This document shows, piece after piece, positions 8,841 through 17,860 of a stretch of 64,000 nt of DNA. Numbering within the stretch: position 1 is the stretch's first letter; each line of letters begins with the position of its first letter. Source of the stretch: UBA830 sp038146925 (GTDB taxonomy: Bacteria > Pseudomonadota > Alphaproteobacteria > MPNO01 > UBA830); the NCBI GenBank assembly GCA_038146925.1, contig JAYQSP010000011.1:1325459-1389458 (forward strand), written 5' to 3'. Below the pieces are notes generated by a model. The model did no database searches. It saw only the letters and a list, made by a program, of their open reading frames with translations, and was not told the origin of the DNA. A program made the position numbers and the translations under genes.

Positions 8841-9626
8841 ATGTCCGAAACCACGGACACATTCGAAGAAGAACCGGTTCGCGAGATGTACGATCTCGTC
8901 CTCGATCTGGACGGGTTCGAGGGACCGATTGATCTGCTTCTGACGCTGGCGCGGCAGCAAAAGGTCGATCTGACCAGAATATCGATCCTGAAGCTGGCCG
9001 AGCAGTATTTGTCCTTCATCACGGCGGCCAAACAACTGCGCCTTGAAATCGCGGCGGACTACCTCGTCATGGCGGCCTGGCTCGCCTATCTCAAATCCCG
9101 CCTGCTTCTGCCGGAGACCGAAGAAGACGAAGAAGCGACAGGTCCGGAACTGGCCGAGGCGCTGACGTTTCAGCTGCGGCGACTGGATGCGATGCGGGAT
9201 GCCGGAGAAAAACTGCTGGTCATGCCGCGTCTTGGGCGCGATGTGTTCGCGCGCGGCGCACCGGAAGGCATGGAAGTCGTCAGAACGCCGGTCTACGAAG
9301 TGTCGCTTTACGACATGCTGAAGGCCTATGGCGACAACCGGCGCCGCGTCACGGCATCTCATCTGACCATCGAGGCCACGCAACTGTTCTCGCTCAGCGA
9401 AGCGATCGAACGGCTGCGAGGCATTATCGGAAATGTCGGCGACTGGACCGCGCTGAGTGCGTTCCTTCCGGAAAACCTGACCGATGGAATCGTCCGGCGG
9501 TCCGCCGTCGCGTCGACTTTCGCCGCCAGTCTGGAACTTGTGAAGGAAGGCAAGGCGAATATTCGCCAGTCCAGCGCCTTCGGGCCGATTTTTGTAAAAG
9601 GGAAGGAAACGGTCGCAAATGGTTGA
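8841..9626 (+). CDS. scpA: Segregation and condensation protein A
   Basis: A 261-residue kleisin subunit of the SMC-ScpAB complex, which compacts and separates sister chromosomes. The typical N-terminal core DLDGFEGPIDLLLTLARQQKVDL lies around residues 20-42 (quoted only in part elsewhere), followed by DYLVMAAWLAYLKSRLLLPE. The C-terminal winged-helix region ends VKGKETVANG. I start at ATG 8841 (MSETTDTFEEE), preceded by GGAAGGGGA ten bases upstream; a TTG at 8811 would add ten residues. It overlaps scpB by eight bases, so the two subunits are probably coupled. Confidence 0.92.
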   Translation: MSETTDTFEEEPVREMYDLVLDLDGFEGPIDLLLTLARQQKVDLTRISILKLAEQYLSFITAAKQLRLEIAADYLVMAAWLAYLKSRLLLPETEEDEEATGPELAEALTFQLRRLDAMRDAGEKLLVMPRLGRDVFARGAPEGMEVVRTPVYEVSLYDMLKAYGDNRRRVTASHLTIEATQLFSLSEAIERLRGIIGNVGDWTALSAFLPENLTDGIVRRSAVASTFAASLELVKEGKANIRQSSAFGPIFVKGKETVANG

Positions 9627-10473
9627 AGTTGCGCAGGAAATTATGGAATCCCCCGACAACGATACGGTCGAGGATATGGCCGGCGAAACGGTCGGCGACG
9701 GTCCCGAATGCGAAACGGCCGAAGAAGCTGCGGAATACGCGGATATCACCCAGGAAGTCCGGATCGTCGAGGCGCTGCTGTTCGCGGCAACGGAACCCGT
9801 CAGCACGGATTTCCTGGCCGAACGTCTGCCGGAAGGCTCGGATATCGGGGCGATTCTTCAGGATATCCAGTCGCTTTACGAAGGACGCGGCGTCAATCTT
9901 GCCCGGGTCGCGGGGCGGTGGTCGTTGCGGACGGCGGAAGACCTGTCGCCGCACCTGCGGATCGAACGGAAAGTCAGCCGTAAACCGTCGCGCGCGGCCG
10001 TGGAATCGCTGGCCATCATTGCCTATCACCAGCCCGTCACGCGCAGCGAAGTTGAAGAAATACGGGGCGTTTCGGTCAGCAAGGGGTCGTTCGATGTGCT
10101 GCTCGAAGCTGGCTGGATCAAACCCGTCGGCCGGCGGCGGACGCCCGGTCGTCCGACTACGTGGGGCACGACGCCGGCGTTCCTGGAAGAATTCGGGCTG
10201 GATTCCCTGGCGGATCTGCCGGGTATCGACGAACTGAAAGCTTCCGGTCTGCTGGATACGCGCCCCGCGGGCACGATCATCGGCGACACCGGCGAAATGT
10301 ATCCGGATGCCGTCGCGGAAGGAGCTCCCGAGGAAGAGGAAGCGGAAGAACTGTCCGACGGTGACGATGTCGCCGCCGCCGACTCGACCGCTGCCGGAAC
10401 AGAAGAGGCGGGAGCCGCGGAAGCGGTTGCCGCTGCCGATGAAGACGAAAACGAAGAAGAGCGGCAGGAATAA
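9619..10473 (+). CDS. scpB: Segregation and condensation protein B
   Basis: A 284-residue ScpB, the paired winged-helix partner of ScpA and SMC in chromosome condensation. The conserved core begins VRIVEALLFAATEPVS near residue 45 and includes the signature SLAIIAYHQPVTRSEVEEIRG (residues ~130-150) and GRRRTPGRPTTWGTTPAFLE (~172-192). After residue ~215 the protein carries a long acidic Glu/Ala/Asp tail, ending NEEERQE, that most ScpB proteins lack or have shorter. The ATG sits in the end of scpA. The acidic tail may modulate DNA or SMC contact, which is inference. Confidence 0.92.
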   Translation: MVEVAQEIMESPDNDTVEDMAGETVGDGPECETAEEAAEYADITQEVRIVEALLFAATEPVSTDFLAERLPEGSDIGAILQDIQSLYEGRGVNLARVAGRWSLRTAEDLSPHLRIERKVSRKPSRAAVESLAIIAYHQPVTRSEVEEIRGVSVSKGSFDVLLEAGWIKPVGRRRTPGRPTTWGTTPAFLEEFGLDSLADLPGIDELKASGLLDTRPAGTIIGDTGEMYPDAVAEGAPEEEEAEELSDGDDVAAADSTAAGTEEAGAAEAVAAADEDENEEERQE

Positions 10474-10492
10474 TTCTGATCATTCTTCGATT

Positions 10493-10517
10493 GCTATTGA
10501 GACCGGCTCGCAATAGC
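10493..10517 (+). promoter_or_regulatory. 25-bp imperfect palindrome before the ABC ATPase gene
   Basis: GCTATTG at 10493-10499 is mirrored by CAATAGC at 10511-10517, and the inner bases continue the symmetry, giving 10 of 12 arm positions paired around one central base. It ends 11 bases before the ATG at 10529. It could be a repressor operator for the following transporter ATPase, or a small RNA hairpin in the leader. The family of any binding protein cannot be told. Confidence 0.35.
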
Positions 10518-10528
10518 TTCTCGCCAGC

Positions 10529-11605
10529 ATGGTGGACCAGAAACAAACAGAAAACGGACTGACCGTCAGCGGCCTCAGTCACAGATATGGCAAAGTAGAT
10601 GTTCTGTCGGACATCAACCTGCATGTTCCGCCGGGCGAAATTCTCTGTCTGCTTGGACCATCCGGCTGCGGCAAGACAACGACGTTGCGCCTGATCGCGG
10701 GGCTGGAGGAGCTGCAAACCGGAAGCATCTGCTGGGACGACCAGGTGCTGGCGGATTCCCGTCGTAGCGAGCCGCCGGAAAACCGCCTGGTCAGCCTGCT
10801 TTTCCAGGATTTTGCCCTGTTTCCGCACCTCACCGTTGCGCAGAACGTGGCATTCGGTCTGACGGATTTGTCCAGCGCGGAGCGCGATGCACGCGTGCAC
10901 AAAGTATTGGAACAGGTCGGCATGCTGCGCTACGCCAACCGGTATCCGCACTATCTGTCGGGCGGGGAACAGCAACGCATCGCCCTGGCGCGGGCGCGGG
11001 CGCCGCGGCCGCGCATATTCCTCCTGGATGAGCCGTTTTCCAATCTGGATACGCGGCTGCGCAACCAGTTGCGGGATTTGTGTCTGCATGTGCTGAAGAA
11101 ATCGGAATCCTCGTCGCTCATCGTCACGCACGATGCCGAGGAAGCCATGTTCATGGGCGACCAGGTTGCCGTCATGCGCGACGGGGTCATCGTGCAGGTC
11201 GGCCCGCCTGAAGAACTGTATTTCCGCCCCAAGGATTCCTTCGTGGCGGGGCTGTTTGGCGAAGTAAACCAAATCACCGGCCGGGTGCTGGATGGTCATG
11301 TTCACACGCCGATCGGCACTGTCTGCGCCCCGGGATTTGCCGACGGTACCGAAGTGGACGTTCTGGTTCGCCCCGAAGCGCTCCGCGTCATCGCCGGCGA
11401 ACACGACAAGGCCGTCGCCAGCGTGATCACAGCACGCCTGCTGGGACGGTCCAGCCTGTTGCATCTCAGTGTGCCTAACGGCGAAGCAGGGGGGCTGCAT
11501 CTCCATTCCCGGGTTCCCGGCAAACTGTTGCCGGACGAGGGGGCGTCCGTGGGCGTCGCGCTGGATGAGCAGAATGTCTTTGTTTTTGCAGCGGAAAATA
11601 ACTGA
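10529..11605 (+). CDS. ABC transporter ATP-binding protein (FbpC/PotA-like, TOBE domain)
   Basis: A 358-residue ATPase of the CUT1/iron-spermidine importer type, which powers uptake of ferric iron, polyamines or similar solutes through a partner permease. Motifs in order are Walker A GPSGCGKTTTLRL near residue 44, the Q-loop LLFQDFALFPHLT near 90, signature LSGGEQQRIALARARA near 143, Walker B IFLLDEPFSNLD near 165 and the switch His in IVTHDAEEAM near 198. The last ~110 residues form a TOBE-like domain. No permease or binding protein lies nearby, so it is an orphan. It sits between scpB and tatA, which are normally neighbours, and has a palindrome upstream. Confidence 0.88.
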   Translation: MVDQKQTENGLTVSGLSHRYGKVDVLSDINLHVPPGEILCLLGPSGCGKTTTLRLIAGLEELQTGSICWDDQVLADSRRSEPPENRLVSLLFQDFALFPHLTVAQNVAFGLTDLSSAERDARVHKVLEQVGMLRYANRYPHYLSGGEQQRIALARARAPRPRIFLLDEPFSNLDTRLRNQLRDLCLHVLKKSESSSLIVTHDAEEAMFMGDQVAVMRDGVIVQVGPPEELYFRPKDSFVAGLFGEVNQITGRVLDGHVHTPIGTVCAPGFADGTEVDVLVRPEALRVIAGEHDKAVASVITARLLGRSSLLHLSVPNGEAGGLHLHSRVPGKLLPDEGASVGVALDEQNVFVFAAENN

Positions 11606-11685
11606 CCCGCGCCGTTTTCATTGCGGCTATACCGGCTTTCTGCGATGATCCGGCAAATTTCAATTATTGATCGTGAGAGATCGAA

Positions 11686-11913
11686 ATGTCTTTAGGACCC
11701 TGGCAGATCGCCCTAATCGCGCTCGTCGTCATTCTGCTGTTCGGCGCCGGCAAGTTGCCGCGTCTGATGGGGGATGCCGCGAAAGGCATCAACGCGTTCA
11801 AAAAGAATCTCAAAGAAGACAAATCCGACGCCGTAGACGACAAGGCCATGAACGCGGATACCGGCGACGCCGTGGCGGATGCTACAAAAAAGGACGAAAC
11901 GGCGAAAAGCTGA
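11686..11913 (+). CDS. tatA: Twin-arginine translocase subunit TatA
   Basis: A 75-residue TatA, the pore-forming subunit that exports folded proteins with RR signal peptides. One N-terminal membrane helix (residues ~6-20, IALIALVVILLFGAGKLP) is followed by an amphipathic helix and a polar, charged tail ending DETAKS. The FG-x-x-KLP hinge typical of TatA is present. It leads tatB (42 bases) and tatC, the usual order. The window also encodes at least one probable Tat substrate, in the right part. Confidence 0.93.
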   Translation: MSLGPWQIALIALVVILLFGAGKLPRLMGDAAKGINAFKKNLKEDKSDAVDDKAMNADTGDAVADATKKDETAKS

Positions 11914-11955
11914 CGTTTCGCCCTGTAGAATTCTTGAAGAAAGGCGCGCTCCGCC

Positions 11956-12396
11956 ATGTTTGACATCGGCGGCTGGGAATTTCTCCTTATTGCCATCCTT
12001 GCGATCATTATTATCGGTCCCAGGGAGCTGCCCGGTGCGATCCGCGCCGTAAGCGGTTTCGTGCGCAAGGCGCGGGAAATGGCGCGCGAATTCCAGTCGG
12101 GTCTGGAAGAAGTTGCCCGGGAAGCCGAACTCGACAAGGTACAGGAAACCGTAAGAACGGCGGCGGACCCGCTTGGGCGCGTCCGTCAGGAAATCATGGA
12201 CAGCGTCGATCCGGATGGGGAGATCAAAGACGCCATGGATTTCGACGCCGGGTGGACTGACGACGATCTCGTCGATTACGACGATCCGGAATTCGCCGAC
12301 GACAACAGGATTGCGTCGCCGGTCCCGAAAAAACCCGAAGCGGCTGACGCTGAAACGTCCGAAGACAAAGCTGAAAAGCTGGAGAAACCAGCATGA
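11956..12396 (+). CDS. tatB: Twin-arginine translocase subunit TatB
   Basis: A 146-residue TatB, which with TatC recognises twin-arginine signal peptides. The start MFDIGGWEFLLIAILAIII is the classic TatB beginning, and the hinge reads GPRELPGAI (TatA has KLP instead). A charged amphipathic helix and an acidic C-terminal tail ending KLEKPA follow. The stop overlaps the tatC start by four bases (ATGA), so synthesis of the receptor subunits is coupled. Confidence 0.93.
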   Translation: MFDIGGWEFLLIAILAIIIIGPRELPGAIRAVSGFVRKAREMAREFQSGLEEVAREAELDKVQETVRTAADPLGRVRQEIMDSVDPDGEIKDAMDFDAGWTDDDLVDYDDPEFADDNRIASPVPKKPEAADAETSEDKAEKLEKPA

Positions 12397-13214
12397 ACGA
12401 ATCCGAGGCGGACGACAAGAAGATGCCGTTGCTCGACCATCTGGTCGAGCTGCGCACCCGTCTGATATACAGCTTTGCCGCATTTGTCGTGATGTTCATC
12501 GCCAGCTTCGTGTTCGCCCAGGACATCTACGACTTTTTCGTCCGTCCCCTTGCGCGTGCCCTGGAAGGCCAGGAAGGCGCACGGCTCATCTTTACCGCGC
12601 TGTACGAGCCGTTCCTGGCGCAGATAAAGGTGGCCTTTTACACGGCGCTGTTTTTTGCCTTTCCCGTGATATCCATGCAGGTCTGGATGTTCGTCGCTCC
12701 CGGCCTCTACAAGAACGAGAAACGGGCGTTCCTGCCGTTCCTGTTTGCGACGCCGATCCTCTTTTTCATGGGCGGCGCGCTGGTCTATTTCTTCATCATG
12801 CCTTTGGCCTGGGAGTTTTTCCTGACTTTCCAGACACTGGGCGGCGACGGCGCCTTGCCCGTTCAGGTCGAACCGAAGGTCGATCAGTATCTGACACTCG
12901 TGCTGCGGCTGATATTCGCCTTCGGTCTCGCTTTCGAGCTGCCGGTTCTTTTGATGCTGCTGGCGCGGGCGGGGCTGGTGACATCCACGGGACTTGCCGC
13001 GAAACGCAAATACGCCATCGTCGGCGTTTTCGTAATGGCGGCGATCATCACGCCGCCCGACGTGGTCAGCCAGATCGGCCTCGCTATTCCGATCATCATC
13101 CTCTACGAGTTATCGATCATCGGGGCGCGGCTGATCGAGAAGAAGCGGGCACAAAAATACGGCGACGACGACTACGAGGACGCCCAGCCGAAACCCGATA
13201 ACCCGGCGACCTGA
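12393..13214 (+). CDS. tatC: Twin-arginine translocase subunit TatC
   Basis: A 273-residue, six-helix membrane protein that binds the RR signal peptide. The conserved N-terminal segment MPLLDHLVELRTRLIYS lies at residues ~11-27, with the invariant Glu. The central FYTALFFAFPVISMQVWMFV and the FGLAFELPVLL segment are typical. The C-terminus is polar (YEDAQPKPDNPAT). It is the last gene of tatABC; serS follows after 33 bases. Confidence 0.94.
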   Translation: MNESEADDKKMPLLDHLVELRTRLIYSFAAFVVMFIASFVFAQDIYDFFVRPLARALEGQEGARLIFTALYEPFLAQIKVAFYTALFFAFPVISMQVWMFVAPGLYKNEKRAFLPFLFATPILFFMGGALVYFFIMPLAWEFFLTFQTLGGDGALPVQVEPKVDQYLTLVLRLIFAFGLAFELPVLLMLLARAGLVTSTGLAAKRKYAIVGVFVMAAIITPPDVVSQIGLAIPIIILYELSIIGARLIEKKRAQKYGDDDYEDAQPKPDNPAT

Positions 13215-13247
13215 GATTCGTCGTGAAATCGGCTAGAAGATTAAATC

Positions 13248-14531
13248 ATGCATGACATCAGATGGATCCGGGACAACCCCGATCAGTTCGACAAGGCGCT
13301 CGCGCGGCGCGGGCTGGAACCTCTCGCCGCAAGGGCGATCGAACTCGACGCCGCCAACCGGGCGATTACAACCGAGCTGCAGGATTTGCAGAAACGGCGG
13401 AACGAGGCCTCCAAACAGATCGGCGTGCTGAAAGGCAAAGGCGAAGACGCGGATGCCCTGATTGCCGAAGTGGCCGATCTGAAAGACCGGATGGCGGGAC
13501 TGGAAGAGGACCAGAAGCAGGGCGTGGCGGCTGTGCGCGAGGTTCTCCAGGATGTGCCCAATCTGCCGTTTGAAGATGTACCGGACGGTGAGGACGAAGA
13601 CGACAACGTCGAAATCCGGATCGTCGGCGACAAGCCGGCCTTCGATTTCGAGGCGAAGGACCATGTCGATATCGGCGAGGGACTGGGGCTGCTCGATTTC
13701 GAAGGTGCCTCGAAACTCTCCGGATCGCGCTTCGTGGTCACCCGCGGCGCACTGGCGCGGATGGAACGGGCGCTTGCCGCGATGATGCTTGACATGCACA
13801 CGGAGGAATTCGGCTATACCGAGGTCAATCCGCCTTTGCTGGTGCGCGACGATGCGGCGTTCGGGACGGGACAACTGCCGAAGTTTTCCGAAGACCTGTT
13901 CAAGACCACCACCGATCACTGGCTGATCCCGACCGCCGAGGTGCCACTGACCAACCTGGTGGCCGGCGATATCCTGTCGGAAGAAGACCTGCCGCTGCGT
14001 TTCACCGCACATACGCCGTGCTTCCGGTCGGAGGCGGGCGCCGCGGGCAAAGACACGCGCGGCATGCTGCGCCAGCACCAGTTTCCCAAGGTGGAGCTTG
14101 TCAGCATCGTGCACCCCGACCGGTCTGCGGAAGAACACGAACGCATGACCGGTTGCGCGGAAGAAGTCCTGAAGCGTCTCGGCCTGCATTACCGCGTCGT
14201 GATCCTGTCGACGGGAGATCTCGGTTTCTCGGCGCGAAAAACCTACGATATCGAAGTCTGGCTGCCGGGGCAGGAGCGCTATCGCGAAATTTCCAGCTGT
14301 TCGAACTGCGGCGATTTTCAGGCGCGGCGCATGAATGCCCGTTTCCGGCCGTCCGACCGAAAGGGGACGGCTTTCCTGCATACGCTGAACGGATCGGGTC
14401 TTGCCGTGGGGCGCACGCTCATCGCGGTGCTGGAGAATTATCAGAACGCGGATGGATCGGTGACGGTACCGGAGGTTCTGCGACCCTATATGGGCGGGCT
14501 CGATAAGATCGAGGCGGCGGGCGGCGACTGA
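13248..14531 (+). CDS. serS: Seryl-tRNA synthetase
   Basis: A 427-residue class II synthetase that charges tRNA-Ser. The N-terminal half of ~110 residues is the long antiparallel coiled-coil arm that grips tRNA-Ser, seen as a charged heptad region between residues 30 and 105. The catalytic core shows motif 2 (FRSEAGAAGKDTRGMLRQHQ near residue 260) and motif 3 (LNGSGLAVGRTLIAVLENYQ near residue 382). The start MHDIRWIRDNPDQFD is typical. The stop shares one base with the surE start. Confidence 0.95.
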   Translation: MHDIRWIRDNPDQFDKALARRGLEPLAARAIELDAANRAITTELQDLQKRRNEASKQIGVLKGKGEDADALIAEVADLKDRMAGLEEDQKQGVAAVREVLQDVPNLPFEDVPDGEDEDDNVEIRIVGDKPAFDFEAKDHVDIGEGLGLLDFEGASKLSGSRFVVTRGALARMERALAAMMLDMHTEEFGYTEVNPPLLVRDDAAFGTGQLPKFSEDLFKTTTDHWLIPTAEVPLTNLVAGDILSEEDLPLRFTAHTPCFRSEAGAAGKDTRGMLRQHQFPKVELVSIVHPDRSAEEHERMTGCAEEVLKRLGLHYRVVILSTGDLGFSARKTYDIEVWLPGQERYREISSCSNCGDFQARRMNARFRPSDRKGTAFLHTLNGSGLAVGRTLIAVLENYQNADGSVTVPEVLRPYMGGLDKIEAAGGD

Positions 14532-15298
14532 TGCGGCTGCGCGGCGCCCGGATCCTGGTTTCCAACGATGACGGGATCAATGCGCCGGGGCTGAAAGTCC
14601 TCGAAAAGATGGCAAAATCCCTTTCGGACGACGTCTGGGTGGTTGCGCCGGAAAGTGAACAGAGCGCATCCGGTCATTCCCTGACCCTGACGCTGCCGTT
14701 GCGGGTACGCAAGATTAGCGCCCGGAAATTCGCCGTGAACGGCACGCCCACGGACAGCGTTCTGCTGGCGGTGCAGCACATCATTCCCGGAAAGCGTCCG
14801 GATCTGGTGCTTTCGGGCGTCAATGCCGGCGGCAATCTGGGCGAAGACATCACCTATTCGGGAACCGTCGCCGCAGCCATGGAGGGGGCGCTGCTCGGCA
14901 TTCCGTCTATCGCGCTGAGCCAGGTCCGCGTGTACGGCGAAAACGTCCGTTGGGCCGCGTCTGAACATCATGGACCCAAAATCATCCGCAAGCTGATACG
15001 CGAGGAATGGCCCGCCAACGTTCTGATAAACGTTAATTTTCCGGATTTGCCGGCTGCGGAAGTCGGCCAGACGGAAATCACGGTTCAGGGCCGCAGAAAG
15101 ATCGGCGATGCCGTCACAACGGGGCGCGACCCGCGCGGCTACGACTACGTCTGGATCGGCACCGAACGCAACGAAGACCCGTCGTTTGCGGGTTCGGACC
15201 TGAAGGCGGTGAACGAAGGACGTATTTCCATCACACCGCTGTGCCTCGACCTGACCCACCGCCGGACCATGACGTCTTTGCGACAGGTCTTCGGATGA
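14531..15298 (+). CDS. surE: 5'/3'-nucleotidase SurE
   Basis: A 255-residue SurE, a metal-dependent nucleotidase linked to stationary-phase survival. The metal-binding N-terminus ILVSNDDGINAPGL is at residues ~8-21, SASGHSLTL near 48 and LSGVNAGGNLGEDITYSGT near 95. The ATG overlaps the serS TGA by one base and the stop overlaps the pcm start as ATGA. SurE next to Pcm is a classical pairing in stress survival and protein repair. Confidence 0.94.
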   Translation: MRLRGARILVSNDDGINAPGLKVLEKMAKSLSDDVWVVAPESEQSASGHSLTLTLPLRVRKISARKFAVNGTPTDSVLLAVQHIIPGKRPDLVLSGVNAGGNLGEDITYSGTVAAAMEGALLGIPSIALSQVRVYGENVRWAASEHHGPKIIRKLIREEWPANVLINVNFPDLPAAEVGQTEITVQGRRKIGDAVTTGRDPRGYDYVWIGTERNEDPSFAGSDLKAVNEGRISITPLCLDLTHRRTMTSLRQVFG

Positions 15299-15948
15299 CC
15301 CTCGAAGCCAACCGTATTCGCCTGATCATGGAACTTCGAAAACAGGGCATCACGCAACCTGACGTGCTCGGTGCGATCGAACGCGTCCCGCGCGAAGCAT
15401 TCGTGCCGGAAACGTTCCGCGACCAGGCATACGAAAACATGGCGCTCCCCATCGGCAGCGGGCAGACGATCAGCCAGCCGGCGGTGGTCGCGTTCATGAC
15501 CCAGGAACTGGAGGTAGGACCGCGAATGAAGGTGCTCGAGATCGGCACCGGGTCCGGCTACCAGGCGGCGGTGCTAGCCCGGCTGTGCCGCCGGCTGTAT
15601 TCGATCGAACGCCACAAGGAGCTGCTGGCGGCGGCGGAAGAGAAATTCCGGGAGCTCCGTATCAACAACATTACCGCGAAAGCCGGTGACGGCACGAAGG
15701 GGTGGCCGGAGCAGGCGCCGTTCGACCGCATCATCGTGACCGCTGCGGCATCGCGCGAAATACCGCAAACGCTTATCGACCAGCTTGCTCCCGACGGGAT
15801 CATGATCGCACCCATGGGCAACACCGCCCGGGATCAGCATCTCTACAAATTTACTTTCGACGAAGCGGGGGGAATCCGGACCGAAAAGATGTGGCCGGTC
15901 AGGTTCGTTCCGCTGATCGGCGACGATGCGCCGGAATCTACCGGTTGA
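15295..15948 (+). CDS. pcm: Protein-L-isoaspartate O-methyltransferase
   Basis: A 217-residue SAM-dependent methyltransferase that repairs isoaspartyl damage in ageing proteins. The Pcm signature GSGQTISQPAVVAFMTQ lies near residue 57 and SAM motif I, LEIGTGSGYQAAVLA, near residue 80. The start at 15295 (MTLEANRIRLIMELR) lies in the ATGA overlap with surE; a longer in-frame version would duplicate the end of surE in another frame. Followed after 32 bases by the nlpD-like gene, as in many Proteobacteria. Confidence 0.93.
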   Translation: MTLEANRIRLIMELRKQGITQPDVLGAIERVPREAFVPETFRDQAYENMALPIGSGQTISQPAVVAFMTQELEVGPRMKVLEIGTGSGYQAAVLARLCRRLYSIERHKELLAAAEEKFRELRINNITAKAGDGTKGWPEQAPFDRIIVTAAASREIPQTLIDQLAPDGIMIAPMGNTARDQHLYKFTFDEAGGIRTEKMWPVRFVPLIGDDAPESTG

Positions 15949-15980
15949 ACTTCAGAAAGGCCGAACATAGTTTGACGGCG

Positions 15981-17006
15981 ATGGGATACCAGATGTCCGG
16001 AAACGTGAAATTCGTCCTGTGGCCGGTGCTTGGACTGGCCCTGTCCGCATGCGGGCAAACCAGCATGGGGCCGGCGCCGGTCGTGCATGGGGGAACCGGA
16101 GAAACCGTGCGCCCGGGCGCCGCGACGGCCGCGCTCGCCGGACAGACCGTGACCGTCCGTAAGGGCGACGCGCTTTACAAAATCGCCCGCCGGTACAATG
16201 TCGGATTGCGTAGTCTGATCGACGCAAATGCCCTGACGCCGCCTTACACGATCTATCCGGGCCAGAAGCTCCGCCTGCCGTCGTCCGGCGTGCATGTGGT
16301 CCGCCGCGGCGAAACCGTTTATCAGATCGCCAACCGATACAATACCGAGCCCGGTACTCTGGTTCGGCTGAACCGGATTTCCCCGCCCTACCGGCTGTAT
16401 CCGGGGCAGAAGATAGTCCTGCCCGGTAATCCGGCGCGTCAGGCGGCGGGCGCGACACGAACGGTATCGACACACACGTCGACCGCGAGGTCAGCCGTTC
16501 GGAAGCCGCCGCCGCGCGTCGAAGGCAAGCAGGTATTGCCGCCCGAACCGAAAACCGTGAAACGCGCGCCGACCACCCGACCGGGCGTAAAGCTTCCGGC
16601 GCCGAGCGAGGGCGGGTTCATATGGCCGGTAAGCGGCCGGGTGCTGTCGCGCTTCGGGACGATCGGCAAGGGCTTGCAGAACGACGGGATAAACATTCTG
16701 GCGCGCCGGGGAACGCCGGTTCGCGCAGTGCAGAACGGCGTGGTGGCCTATGCAGGCAACGAGTTGCGCGGCTTCGGCAATCTCTTGCTGGTGAAGCATT
16801 CGGGCGGCTGGATATCCGCCTACGCCCATAATTCCGAACTGCTCGTCCGCACGGGCCAGAACGTGCGGCGAGGGCAGGTGATATCGAAGGTCGGGCGTAC
16901 CGGCAGCGTCGACAAGCCGCAGCTGCATTTCGAACTGCGGCGCGGCAACCGGGCCGTCGATCCGGAACGGTATCTCGGGCGCAGAACGGCTGCCGTCCGG
17001 AACTAG
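15981..17006 (+). CDS. NlpD-like LysM/LytM lipoprotein (amidase activator type)
   Basis: A 341-residue envelope lipoprotein. The signal sequence ends in the lipobox LSAC near residue 23. Two LysM repeats follow, starting VTVRKGDALYKIARRYN and VHVVRRGETVYQIANRYN, then a Pro/Arg-rich linker and a C-terminal LytM (M23) domain from about residue 213. The zinc motif is degenerate: the usual H-x-G-x-D reads NDGINI and the H-x-H reads QLHFELR, as in E. coli NlpD, so it is likely an inactive activator of cell-separation amidases. Start ATG 15981, with 15993 possible. pcm next door supports the NlpD assignment. Confidence 0.88.
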   Translation: MGYQMSGNVKFVLWPVLGLALSACGQTSMGPAPVVHGGTGETVRPGAATAALAGQTVTVRKGDALYKIARRYNVGLRSLIDANALTPPYTIYPGQKLRLPSSGVHVVRRGETVYQIANRYNTEPGTLVRLNRISPPYRLYPGQKIVLPGNPARQAAGATRTVSTHTSTARSAVRKPPPRVEGKQVLPPEPKTVKRAPTTRPGVKLPAPSEGGFIWPVSGRVLSRFGTIGKGLQNDGINILARRGTPVRAVQNGVVAYAGNELRGFGNLLLVKHSGGWISAYAHNSELLVRTGQNVRRGQVISKVGRTGSVDKPQLHFELRRGNRAVDPERYLGRRTAAVRN

Positions 17007-17860
17007 TCCAGCATCTTTTTCTGGCGGCCGGCGAGGTCCTGGATGTACTGCCAGGCGACGCGGCCGGAGCGTGCGCCGCGGGTCATCGACCATTCGACCG
17101 CTTCGGCATGCAGCGTTTCCCGGTCAATGTCCAGGCCGTAGCGATCGACGTAGCTGTCAAGCATCTCGAAGAAGGTGTCCTGATCGCAGTTGTGGAAACC
17201 GAGCCACAGACCGAACCGGTCGGACAGAGAGACTTTTTCCTCGACCGCTTCGCCGGGATTGATGCCGGTCGACCGTTCGTTTTCGATCATGTCGCGGGGC
17301 ATAAGGTGACGCCGATTGGATGTCGCGTAGAACACCACGTTTTTCGGCCGCCCCTCGATCCCGCCTTCCAGCATCGCTTTCAACGATTTGTACGTGGTGT
17401 CGTCGCCGTCGAAGGAGAGGTCGTCGCAGAACAGGATGAACTTGCGCTTGCTCTCGCGCAGCACCGCCAGAAGCCGGGGCAGGGAAGCGAGGTCCTCGCG
17501 GTGAATTTCCACCAGCACCAGCGCGCCGCCGGTCTCTTCCGCGACCGTGCCTTGTACAGCCTTGACGAGCGAGCTTTTGCCCATCCCGCGCGCGCCCCAC
17601 AGCAGGGCATTGTTCGCGGGAAACCCTTCCGCAAAGCGCCGGGTGTTGGACAGTAGCGTGTCGCGCGAGCGGTCGACCCCGATCAGCTGCTCGATATCCA
17701 GGCGGTTGATCTCCGCCACGGGTTCCAAACGGCCGGTTTCCGCATGCCATACAAAAGCATCGGCATCATCCGGCACGACGGTCGTCGCCGGCGGCGGGGC
17801 AAGGCGGTCCAGCGCGTCCGCGATACGGATCATCAGCTCTTTGGTGTCGCTGTCGGTCAT
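17003..17860 (-). CDS. DUF815-family AAA+ ATPase
   Basis: A 285-residue P-loop ATPase of the DUF815 family, cytoplasmic and of unsettled function. Walker A is GARGMGKSSLVKA near residue 95 and Walker B FILFCDDLSFDGDD near 140. A sensor-like FYATSNRRHLMPRDM lies near 178, followed by an AAA+ lid with RFGLWLGFHNCDQ. I chose ATG 17860 (MTDSDTKELMIRIADALD); an in-frame start 96 bases upstream has no family support. It converges on the nlpD-like gene, and both genes use the same CTAG for their stops. Confidence 0.85.
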   Translation of the reverse strand: MTDSDTKELMIRIADALDRLAPPPATTVVPDDADAFVWHAETGRLEPVAEINRLDIEQLIGVDRSRDTLLSNTRRFAEGFPANNALLWGARGMGKSSLVKAVQGTVAEETGGALVLVEIHREDLASLPRLLAVLRESKRKFILFCDDLSFDGDDTTYKSLKAMLEGGIEGRPKNVVFYATSNRRHLMPRDMIENERSTGINPGEAVEEKVSLSDRFGLWLGFHNCDQDTFFEMLDSYVDRYGLDIDRETLHAEAVEWSMTRGARSGRVAWQYIQDLAGRQKKMLD

